A stretch of 64,000 nucleotides of DNA from Adineta steineri (lineage: Eukaryota; Rotifera; Eurotatoria; Adinetida; Adinetidae). The stretch is from NCBI GenBank assembly GCA_905250115.1, contig CAJNOI010000094.1, positions 223,803 to 287,802 of the forward strand. Direction: 5' to 3'. A program made the position numbers and the translations under genes. The notes under the pieces are model-generated. The model ran no database searches. It saw only the letters and a program-made list of their open reading frames with translations, and was not told the origin of the DNA. Shown here piece after piece: positions 40,701-52,500 of the stretch (position 1 is the first letter of the stretch; each line of letters begins with the position of its first letter).

Positions 40701-41656
40701 AAGCATTTGAGCACAATTGATAGAAAATGTGATAATTACGTTCAGCTAAAATAAATTATTAATTTAAATTTGAATTTTTAGGGAAAGTACCTGGTTGCTA
40801 AAATACAAATAAAATGAATATTTAATTTATCAAAATTTTATTTAACATACTTGAAAAATGACACGAGCTTTTTCAAGAAGATAAACTTCAATATCAGCAC
40901 CAGCAATTTTACCAGTTGGACCAAAATGAATTCGAATAAATTTACCCTAGAATAAATAATCAATTAAATAAAAATAGAAATTAATTTTAACTTACGAAAC
41001 GTGATGAATTATTATTACGAGTTGTTTTAGCATTACCGAAAGCTTCGAGTACAGGATTTGATTGAACAATTTGATCTTCGAGAGTCATAGATTTCTATAA
41101 TGAGAAGAAAAAAAACATAATTATATTTATTATAGATATATTTTAAAGATATTACTTTGCCCTCTTCCTTTTTAGCACTAGCAGCAGCAACCAATGCAAA
41201 GTATTGAATAACTTTTTTGGTATTTTCTGTTTTACCAGCACCTGATTCACCTGTGATTAACATTGATTGATTGTCACGATCTAAATAAATTGATTTTGAT
41301 TTCTTGAAACTAATCAATCGTTGACAGATAAATTCATTTCAACAGTATACAGTATCTTATCTTTATTGATGAATATAGATTCGTAGGTGTTAACGTATCA
41401 TATTTATCTTCTCCTAGTGTTGAAATACTATTGTTGTTGATAGATAGTAGATAATATGACTCTTTCCTTTTTTCTATATATATATATATATCTACTTACC
41501 ACGAAGCATATTTGAATATGCATTATCAGCAATAGCATATAAATGTGGAGGAACTTCAGTACGTTTTTTACCACGGTACATAAGTACTACTTTCATAGTA
41601 TAAATTGGTAAACGTTTATATGGATTGATGGCAACACAAAATAAACCTGAATAGGT
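34795..41656 (-). CDS. MHC: Muscle (class II) myosin heavy chain, 5' end missing in gap
   Basis: Thick-filament motor protein of muscle. Exons run right to left from 41656; the first visible residues are [20 protein letters not shown], so about 120 N-terminal residues lie in or beyond the gap. Motor motifs: P-loop [39 protein letters not shown], actin-binding [20 protein letters not shown], and the SH1 region [19 protein letters not shown]. The IQ/lever region [16 protein letters not shown] follows. The tail is a long uninterrupted coiled coil, about 1000 residues of heptads, much of it in one exon (37176-38493), ending in a short non-helical piece [16 protein letters not shown]. One exon is only 7 nt. 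A 215-bp intron before the P-loop exon is longer than the rest. No duplicated alternative exons were found in the visible part. Confidence 0.95.
40791..40797 (-). other. MHC: 7-nt microexon of the myosin heavy chain
   Basis: Coding-strand sequence CAACCAG sits between a TTTTAG acceptor and a GTACTT donor. The preceding exon ends ...CAA (VIFQ) at 40851 and the following one begins CTGAACGT at 40745. Joining all three gives [15 protein letters not shown], as expected for myosin. Skipping it would remove 7 nt and break the frame. The flanking introns are 53 and 45 bp. Confidence 0.85.
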
Positions 41657-41689
41657 CTAGAAAACAAATATTAGTAAAAAAAATTCAAA

Positions 41690-41789
41690 NNNNNNNNNNN
41701 NNNNNNNNNNNNNNNNNNNNNNNNNNNNNNNNNNNNNNNNNNNNNNNNNNNNNNNNNNNNNNNNNNNNNNNNNNNNNNNNNNNNNNNNN
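41690..41789. other. Assembly gap (100 N)
   Basis: Exactly 100 N, the usual placeholder for a gap of unknown size. It removes the 5' end of the myosin gene and the 5' part of the + strand gene that follows. Confidence 0.97.
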
Positions 41790-42026
41790 GAAAATATTCT
41801 TCGATGTTTTTCTATCTATCTTCAAATATTTGCTCGTATAACAACATTAGAAATAGTCAATCAAATGCATGAACATACCAATCTAATAAAATATCCTCTA
41901 TTATTACTATTACGACATCATTATCATCATCTTAAGCAATCATGGTCATTTCTTCTATCATTACATCTAATTGATGCAAACCTAATAACCAAAGGTCTCT
42001 CTATATTTCTTCGACAAGCTAATTAA
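41790..42026 (+). CDS. 3' end of an unidentified gene, cut by gap
   Basis: From the first base after the gap one + strand frame is open for 78 codons to TAA at 42024-42026, while the other two frames are soon closed. The encoded piece (ENILRCFSIYLQIFARITTL ... HHYHHLKQSWSFLLSLHLID, ending FLRQAN) is Leu/His-rich and looks like helical repeat sequence. I do not recognise it. A probable AATAA-type polyadenylation region follows at about 42090. It ends 145 bp from the convergent Wnt gene. Confidence 0.55.
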   Translation, partial: ENILRCFSIYLQIFARITTLEIVNQMHEHTNLIKYPLLLLLRHHYHHLKQSWSFLLSLHLIDANLITKGLSIFLRQAN

Positions 42027-42170
42027 AAGCAAGAAAAGAAATAACACATAATTACATTATTATTTTTTTATTTATATCTCATTATCTTTTATAAAATAAT
42101 AATAACAAAAAAAAAACAAGGCACTCTTTTATTTTTGTAGTTAAACTAAAATGCAATGATATTTTCGTTT

Positions 42171-43578
42171 CTATTTGCATATATGAATTTCAACAAGTTT
42201 TTGACATGTTTCACATTGAACAGAACAACACCATATAAATTTACAATTGCACTTTTCTTGAACATATTTTCGTATTGTATTATAACCTCGTCCACAACAC
42301 ATTGTTGCACAACCATCAGGACCATGACTTGTTCGATTACATTTACGATCTTTTGTACCAAATGATCCAATACGTCGATTTAATTCACAAAAATTTGAAT
42401 CTTCAAAATAGATTAAATCATCTTTGGTTGGTCCAGCAAAACGACGATCACGTGAACGTAATTGTCCTAAACGACGTTGATATCGTACTTCAACAGCACT
42501 ATCATATTTTTCTTTTAAAAATGCACCAATTTCACGAAATGTTGGTAATTGTTGATAACATGTTCGAAGACTGCAAGAACCACTAACTCCATGACATTTA
42601 CAAACTACACGCGTTAATCGATAAACCGCCTTAAAAATAAAAAATATTATTCGTTTGTTTTTTTTTTCTAAATATAGATATATTTACTCTTCGTCCAACT
42701 TCATTATTATGTATATTCATTTGACGTCGTATTCTACCACGTCTTAATGGTTTGCGTTTTTTTCGTCCAATTGTTGTTTGATTTGAATTAATAAATGAAA
42801 TAGGAGAGTTGATTACATTTGGATTAATTTCTTTTTCAGGTGTATCAACAAAATCTCGGCCAAATCGATAACCATAATCTACATTATCACCACATCTATT
42901 TCCCGAAAGAAAAAATAAATTATTGGTTTTTTTTATAAAATTCAATTTATTTACCCTCCCCATGTCCAATCTCGTGGTAGATTTTTAGGTCTTGCCGCTC
43001 GACTACATGTACATGATTTTAGTAAACCTTGTTTACAAGCTCGACTAACAGCGTACGTCACACCTGCTGAAAGCATTGCATGAGTAAAAGCTGTTTCTCG
43101 ATTAGCTATAGATCAAGAAGAAAAGATAATGAATTTTTTTTATCAAATAAAAAAATTTACCATGATAAAGAACAGGTCCAAAAACACTTCCATCTCTTAC
43201 TGTAGAACAATTCCAATGACGATCTTGAAATTGATGTTGACATTCATCAATACCTTTACTTGTACCTTGAATCACAACAGGCATATGATCAGCATGTAAT
43301 AAACATATTTGTTTTTGACCAATAGTTAAACTTTTCAATGTTGTTTCACAATAGGATGATGGATCATCATCTATTTCATATTGATGATCAGCATTCAACG
43401 ATGTATATGATGATAACATATTATTAGTTTCATGTTCAAGTCCAATATTCCTAATTATGAAAAAAAGAATTATTTTTTTTTTTACAAAATTTTCTTCTTA
43501 CCACCAAAGATCAGGTTTTATCATACCATCGATTGATTGACATAAATACAAAAATATTATAAGTTTCATCATTTTCAT
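42171..43578 (-). CDS. WNT5: Wnt ligand, Wnt5 class
   Basis: Secreted lipid-modified signalling protein; Wnt5 drives mostly beta-catenin-independent signalling. The signal peptide [18 protein letters not shown] is in the first exon. Diagnostic runs match animal Wnt5: [89 protein letters not shown], and [15 protein letters not shown] with the Ser that receives palmitoleate. The C-terminal Cys-rich half has [25 protein letters not shown] and ends EIHICK. Between VDTPEKE and MNIHNNE there is a basic insert of about 35 residues ([15 protein letters not shown]), longer than in vertebrates and resembling a furin-type site. About 5 exons. The 3 kb upstream is gene-free. Confidence 0.9.
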
Positions 43579-46553
43579 TGGAGAACTTTAGAATGACATA
43601 TTATTCTAGAAATAAAAATAAGTGATAGAAACAAGCTGTTCTGTCTAATCCGATATTCATCGATCATTCAGAGACAGGTGCCGATCGTCAACTAAATATT
43701 TAGCGGTAAGATATAACAAACAAATGTATATTAAGACAAGGTCAACACTCAATACGAACCGTGTCGATAGACAAGCAATCGGTCACTTTTGATTTTTCTT
43801 TCTACTGAAACAAACCATGTTAGAAAGGATTATGTAAGTTTATATACATATACATATATATATTGTTTTCATTGATATGATGATAGATTTATTCTTTTTA
43901 TGTATTAAACAGTTACACATGGTCAATCAACAATAGACAAACAAGTGACAATCTTAACATTTTTCTAAAGTATCTTCTCATGATATATACATCTAATATA
44001 GAAAAAAAACTGTTAATGACATTGCTACAATCATATACATTGTCAAAAAATAACATTTATATTGAGAAGAATAATGTGTTACACTCATCAACTTTATTCG
44101 AATGTATATATAACTCACATTCACATACGTGTCTTTCACTTATTTGTCTTCTTATATATATATATATACTGTATAAAAACAAATATTCATGCTCAAACTA
44201 TAAAACAATTTCATAAAATATATATAATATTAAAAAGAATCGTTTGATCATAATAGTATGGTTTCATTTCAAGGAAAAAATAATAAATAAACTTAAAGTA
44301 GTTCATACTCATTTGCATATCAATCAATGAATATTATAAAGAAGAAAAAAAAATGAAGTTTCATATATCCTATCGATTCAATGAATTAAAAATGACTTTC
44401 AAATCATTGTCAATTATTATCATCTATGCAGTTCATTGCACACATCTACATACCTTACAAATGAATAAAAGAAGATTATTCTCACTTCTCTCAATTCGTT
44501 ATAATACCGACAATTGTTGACTTGTTCATTCACAGTTTTGATTTAGATCAGAGAGAAGAAGAAGAAGAAGAAGAGAAAAAGGAAACAAATATACAATTCA
44601 CAGTTTTTTGTTTTTTGATAAAATAAAAAAAACAAAATTTCTATGATGATGATATTCTCCCATCGGCACACATATCTCACCAGTCATAAAACCAGAAAAT
44701 GTACATTTAAGTATTAAATTTCTATATCCAATCACAATGACGTGTTAATCAAAGGCAAACACATATATGCTTATAATTCTCTACTATCGTGTTAATTTTA
44801 ACTTGAGCTTAGATATATCGATATGTGTATATCTAAGGATATTATTTTTTTTTTGCATGACTTGATAAGACTAAAGTACAGAAAATGATGATGATGATGA
44901 TGAAGAAAAAAAAATTTCTGGTATTACATCATTAATCCTACTGTTCGATTAAATCGAAGGGTAAACGTCAATACTTAATCTTCTTTTTAATTGATTCATT
45001 TCAATGATTGAATAAATGAATATGAAAAAAAAGTGAACTTACCACTAAGAAGAGTTTTTTTTTCTGTTTGATCGATAATGATTGAAAAGAAGTATGCAAG
45101 AACTCTATTACTTGATACAAAATATGAGTGCTAGAATAACAGTCAGATCACCTCTGCGAATTACGATGACGGAGATGTTTGTTCAACTCGATATATGTAT
45201 ATATTGATATATATATATATGTGTGTGTGCGTATATGTGTGTCGATTTCCTTCTCTTTTCTCACTCTCTCTTCTTCTCTTTCTCTCTCTCCGTCTTTCTT
45301 TCTTTCTCGTACTCTAATCTATTTTATACATATGTGAGACGTAACATACATATTTGTGTGAGAATAAAAAAAAAGCTATCCGTTGAATCGGATATTTCGA
45401 CATGTTATTTTATTTCCGGCTTTTCCTATTATAATTTTTATAATAAAGACAAATTTAAAATATGTAGGATTAAATGAAACAATCAATCAAATCACAAATA
45501 ATTTCTTTTTTTTTCATCGTATAATTTTTGAAAAAGAATTATTCTTTTATCTAAACTTCGATCTCTTCTTTCTCATCACTGTCAATCGATCTCTGCTACT
45601 GTAATCCTTAATTGACGTGCATGGTCGACAATAATTATCTTTGCTTCTATTCTTTTGTTTATTATTCTTTTCTGGTGATGTTAGGAGAATATTAGTGAGT
45701 GTTATGTTACTAGAAAAGAGAACGAAAGCAATGTGTTTGATATAGAGATACTTCAACGAAGTTAGTTGTTCATTAGCATAGAAAGATTGATTCCCTAAAG
45801 GTCAATTATGATCTATCTTCTCCTCCTTTTCTTTTCTCTTTTTTTACTTATCAATAATGATGATGATGACAATTAGATAATACATTTCGATATAGAACTT
45901 CGGTCTTTGTTTTTTTTCTTGGATAATAAATTGTCTGCTTGTCTGCCTATCACATTCAGGTAAAAAACAGTTAGTATGAAAAGGTCGTAGACACCGTATT
46001 TTGAATGTCAACAACGACTGAATGCTTTACTCCAGTGATGATAATCGGCTATGAAGCATATATATGCAGACTAACGATCGATCAAGATGCGTTGGTTATT
46101 CTAATTTCTTTTGTTTCGTTCTGTTCATTAGCACACTACATTTAGATATATATATCGAACCTATTTGATTCATATAGACAAACAGTATATATATATATTG
46201 ATAGTAAAAGTCTGCTGATCTTTACTTATCATCATGTCTGCTTTAACTCCATTGTTGATGACGAAACACCACATAGAAAAAAAAAAACAGAAAACATGTA
46301 GATTCATTATTGCACAAAAATATACTCAAAAAGGCAAATAGATACAATAAATAATATGACTAGAAGGTAGTTGACTAGAATGCAATAGACAAGAGAAACA
46401 AATTTGTCAAAGAAATTCACTGAACAATGAATGACTGTGTTAAAACCAACATATTTACAAAAAACAAAAAACTTCATTTTGTGAGATTAACAAATATTTA
46501 CAAATAGTGTACGAAAAACAACAGAAAATATTAGATAATAAGCTTGATTATTA
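43579..46553. other. Gene-free 3 kb upstream of Wnt5 and downstream of ANKIB1
   Basis: The right edge holds the ANKIB1 3' UTR. The rest lies upstream of the Wnt start and is the natural place for its control elements. A pyrimidine-rich run with CT repeats lies at about 45245-45315, and AT dinucleotide runs are common. No coding sequence is supported. Confidence 0.5.
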
Positions 46554-49500
46554 TTAGGCAAAACTAGTTTCATCATCGGATGGCGTTATTGGACATCGTT
46601 CAACGATGGCACGAGTAGTTGACAATGATGTAGATTCATTAAACCAAGTATGTTCATATTGTTGATTGTCATTTTGTGTTGCAAATGGTCGATGGTTATC
46701 GAAACTAAATAGATTAGATATATGATTATACATTAGATTTTTGATTAAATATTACCTTTCGTTTGGTCCACAAGGTCGAATATCGATATCGATATTTGCT
46801 CGTTTTCGTTGTAATGGAGTATTGACTGTGTTTATCAGAGAACTAGCTGTTGCAGAAGCAGCTGCAGCAACTGTTCTTACTTCATTGGATCCTAATAATA
46901 CGATTGCATCTTTATTTCTTTTATTACTTAATTTTCTTTTAAGTTCTGTTTGTTGTTGATGAAATGATGTTTCAATACATTTTAAATCGAAATCTTCATA
47001 TTCTTTTAATTCATTTGGTTTTTGTAAATTTTCTTTTAATTCATTGTATTTATTATCGAAATCCATAATTTTTGAATTTCCATATGAATAATCTTTTTCT
47101 ATAGATGGTTGTAAATTCATCATGATAGAATTGAGTGTTGCAGTATTATCTTCAATAAATAAATCTAAACTTGGCATAGCTGCTGCTACAGCTGCTACAT
47201 CAGTTGATTGAAATTCATCATCTTGAGATTCAATAGAAGCTAAAAAAGAAACAAGATAAAAATTTCTTTTACATATTATAAGAAAACAAACTTGTTGCTT
47301 CGTTTATTAATTCTTGTTCATTTTTTGTTTGTAAAGATAATTCAATTGTTTGTTGTAAATCATTGAAATAATTTGTTTTATCATTTGGATTTAAAGTTGC
47401 ACTTATAGTACTAGTACGATGATTTGGTCGATAAATATTTTGTTCATTTTCACGTACTGCTTGTAAACGACTCATTTCAATCGCTCGAAGTAAATTCATA
47501 ACATCATCAGATGGTACAACAACAGTTGGTGATATTGTATCATCTGTATTGTGTTGTTCAAGTGTTGAATCATTTGTTGATATACTAGCTGTCATAGAAC
47601 TACTATTATTGTTAGGTACTGGATCTGATAATGGTACTAAACTTTGTTCCATTTCTTGTTCTTCTAGCAAAGAAGAAAAGTTGTTTTTTTATAGAGAATT
47701 AATATGCATATATATATACCTCTTTCTAATTGTTCCGTACGATCTAAACGTAAACATTTTAATGAACAATAATCAAATCGAATTGATGTTGTTGGATTGC
47801 GTACACGACGTTTGTAACAATTACGACGTTTACAATATGCACCTATGAAAGAGAAAAATAAATTTTAATTCATTTTCTTCTTCTTCTTTACCATCATCAC
47901 ATGATATAAGGCCTGAATCCATTTCCATTTCTAATTCTGGCCATTCATCAAGTAATGTAACTAGATTCGTATGTCGTCCTTTTCTATCTACTACCCAAGG
48001 ATTCTACAAAACAAAAGACAAAATTTATTTCGCATCAATATGAATTCAATTTAAATTTTACTTTTGGATCAAGTTCTTTTAGAGAATTTGCAATCGCTTT
48101 TTTTAATTCATTATCATCACCATCAACATCATCTTTAAGTAAATATTTCCAACGTTGTCTTGAAAATTTTTTCAAACTTGGTGGTGTATCAGGTGGTATA
48201 AGACCACGTGCAATTGTTTCAAGAAATTCTAAACGTTTACGTTTAACATTTTTAGTTACATGTACAATACGATGTTTAGGTGTACGTAAATGAGGACGAG
48301 CAATTATTTGTGATAATGTTTCTGTACATTCTTCAAATTCAGTTTGAATAAATTCAAATATCATTTTTTTATGACCAGAATTTTCCAAATAATAACCATA
48401 AACATATGAACAACGTAGAACACGTCTTGCACGTAATAATTCATTAACAGCATCATCAATAAATTTTGTTTGTGATTCAATATTATTTTCATCATTTTCT
48501 GTTGTAATTGGTATTGGTTGAGATGATTTAGCAATAATTATTTCACATTTTTCTTTGGCACTTTTTGATAACGGTTCTTCAAGTTTATAAGAATTTTCAT
48601 GATTTTTAAAACGTGAATAATAATGAACAAACTTAATAGAAAAGAAAATTAAAGAATTTCAAAAAATCATCTTATAAATTTTTACTTTATTTAATTCAAC
48701 CATACGTAAATGACGTTGTTCAGCAGCTGTAATTAAATCTTTTTCTTTGGCAACTATTTTATTTACAGTTTCATAACGATTACATTGAAAATAACCACCA
48801 GTTGTACTTGAATGTTTTTTCCATGGTTCCAAACATATCCAACAGAAATCATATTTACATTTAACACATTTTATATGATTGCAACCTAAAATTGAATAAA
48901 TAGAAAATAATGAAAAAGAAACATCTTATTTGAATAAATTCAATTTTTAAAAGATTTTTCCAATCGATTAACTACTCAATATTTCATATAATAACTTTCA
49001 TGCATATATCAAACAATTGAATGAATTTCAGTATTTAATTATCTAAGAGATCTTAATTAGTATATAACTAACCTTCATTTTTTTGTATAGAAATCGAACA
49101 ATTTGGACATTTTTTCGAATTAGTTACAAGCCATAAACAATTTGCAGCTATTTCTTCTTCTTCATCTGTTCCTTTCACTGCAGAAAATAAAAAGAAATAT
49201 AAATTTCAAAAAAAAAAACTTTCTCATTACATTCTTCAGGTTTTATTTCGGCTATTTTATCAAACCAATCTTTCCAATTTTCACATGATGCTGGTTCATG
49301 ACCTTCTTGTAAACAATCCCAACTAAAATATTCACAAATATATATTTTTTTTCGTTATTCAAATTTCCTTTCATACCAGAAATAATGTCCATTTCGACAA
49401 TTAACTGATTTAGAGAATTCTCTCATATGTGATGATTGTAAACGATCAAATACTGGCGATTGCACAGCAAGTACACAATTACTATTTGGACACCATTTAA

Positions 49501-52500
49501 AATTTGGATTTGAATCTACGAATGCTTTTATATCAAATTGTAAATAACGTCTTGCCATATTATTATCAACACATTTTTCAATAATTTCATTCGGTACAAA
49601 TTTAAAACAATCAACAGCTGGACAAAATATACTATGAACAGAACCTTCAAGAATTTTAAATGTTAAATACCTAAATTGAAATAAGAGAAAAAAAGCATAT
49701 AATTCTTTTAAAATCTTTCATAAAACTAACTGTTGCCAACAATCTTTACAAAATTGATGATCACATGATATAATAATTCTTTCAACACCACTTTCAAATT
49801 CTTGTAAACAAATAGCACACTAGAAAGAGAAAGAATATTTAGAACAACACTTTTCTTTATAGAAAATATGTATTACTTCTTTAGATAAATTAACTGTATC
49901 TAATTCATTGATATCGATTGTCGTTAGACCACGTTCATGCAGAAGACTTAATGGAGGATTAACACCGGATATTTCGCAACAACGTATAGGATCTTCAATC
50001 CATGATTGAAGAAGACATTCTTTTGACCATTCTAAATATTTTTAATTAATAAAAATTTAAAAGAAATCATATTTACCATAATTTCGAAGTAAAGCTTCGG
50101 CTGTAAATAAAGGTATTTGTAACATATCAGCTGTTTCAACTAGTAACAGATCTTTTGCTTCTTGTAAATCTTGAATACGTAAACCGCACGATGCCTAAAA
50201 TAAAAAACAATCGAATTATTTCGATTGCATTTGATTTCACACTTTGAAAAAAGATCTAGCATCAGATTGAAATAATCTTTCATGCATAAAATTAGTTTTC
50301 CGTTTAGTAATTCTCTTTCGCTTTTTTATTTTTCTTTCAAATAATGAAATTATAATGTATTTGCTTCATTAAATGCATCTGGCTAATGTGAATAGATAAA
50401 AGATAAAAACATTAAAGGAAGATTGACTTCCTATATTTAGCATTCTTTTTTTCTATTATTGATCAATACAATGAATATTCTATAAGCTTGAAATGATAGC
50501 ATTGCTGGTTTCCTGTGTAGGTTAAACAGTAAAATACTTACGTCATCAGTTGTTAATGGAGTTTCATCAGTTTCTAAATCTTCTGAACTGTTCTAAAAAC
50601 AATAAATTTTTTTTAACTTTACATATTAACTAAAATATTAAACTTACACTAAATATCATTCGTGATTCAAGATAAATAGCCAAATCTTTATGTCCATTCT
50701 TTTCAGCTAAAAAATAAATCAATGTTAATATACTATTTAAAAAAAAAATATATTGAATAGGATCTTACCAAGTTCACATGGTGTTAATTTTTCACGATTT
50801 TCAACATAAAGTGCAGCACCAGCATTTAAAAGATTCTATAAAAGAAGAAGAAAAAGAATAAGAATTCTTTTATTTTATATTTAATGAACTTTTACTTCAA
50901 CACATGATTTCAATCCATTTCTTGCTGCATAATGCAATGCTGTATTATAATCCTATAATAAAAAAATGTATAAAAATTAATTAATCAATAAGAGAAATTA
51001 TATTACAGAATCTTTAGCATCAAGATCAAGTGTTTCATTTGTTTGTTTATCTTTCCATTTTAATAATAATAAAAGACATTCATTTCGACGAACTTCATTT
51101 CCCGGTTGTAATAAACAATGTAAAGATGTTTGATTTAAACGATTTCGTTTATTAACATTACCATTATGATCACAGAGTAAATGTCTATAAATTAAAATTT
51201 AGTTTTTATTAAATTTGTTTTTTTGTATTAAATATAAAGTCGTGCTCTACCTACAAAATACGGGTCTAATTTCAGTTTGTACTTTTATAAATTCTAAGAT
51301 GCTCTCAGATCATTTTTCATAAATATTATTTTGTCGATTAAAATCAATTGACTTCGAAAACATTATCAAATATTTTCCTGTAATCTTATATTCAATATTC
51401 TATGACGATATGAAGCTTAGTCGTCGACTTATTTAATAGATAAATTTTTCAGTTTAAAAAACTAATTTGTTTTTTTTTGGGCTAAATAAGAAGTGTCGTA
51501 TAGAATGTTTTTTAGTATCGTATTTTTCCTTCAATTGAGTACGGTAGTATTATCACAAAGTGTATTTTCTCCTCCAGAATTTACAGATACTAGTTGTGCT
51601 GGTAGTAATCAATGGACAACTTGGTTTGATTCAAATGATCCAAGTGCAGCACTTGGTGAATTTGAAGTAACAACTCATATTCAACAAATATTTCCTTCAT
51701 TTATGTGTCCAGTACCAATTGCGATTGAAGTAATTATATATATATGATTTTTATCTTTTTTTATTATTAATAATAAATAAATAATTTCTATTCTAGGCTC
51801 GTACAATATCTGATGTAAATCCAGCACAAACTGGTGATATATTTCGTATAACACCTAAAGATGGTTTCTTATGTTTAAATCAACAAGTTGATGGTTTTAA
51901 ACAAAAATTATGTTCTGATTATAAAGTACGTTATTGTTGTCCATTAACAACTGTTGGACAAACAACCACCACAACAACATTTCGAACACCAGTTGCTTCT
52001 AGTTATACTTGTGGTCGTCAAACTATAACACCTTTACGTCAACGTGTTGTTGGAGGTGTTGAAGCTATACCAAATTCATGGCCATGGATTGTTTCTTTAA
52101 GAGTACGTGATCATTTTTGTGGTGGAACTTTAATTGATACACGACATGTTCTTACAGCTGCACATTGTTTAACTGGTGCAAATCCTGCTAGTCTTCGAGT
52201 AGTTGCTGGTTTACATCAACGATTAAATTTGAATACAGGACTTACACAAAATATTGGTGTATCACGTATATTTCTTCACGAACAATATAGTTCAAGAACA
52301 CATGCTAATGATATTGCTATTATTCGTCTTTGTCAACCAGTTCAATTGAATGCATATGTAAATTTAATTTGTTTACCAGGACCTGATCCACAAGAATTAT
52401 CATCAGTTACTGTAGCTGGTTGGGGATCAACATATTATGGTAGTCCATTACCTAGTGCACTTCGACAAGTTACAATGCAAGTAACAAATGCTCAAGCTAA

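Noticed and set aside
45223-45756. Short open frames near CT-rich repeats
   Set aside because: Low-complexity translations in a simple-repeat area upstream of Wnt5.
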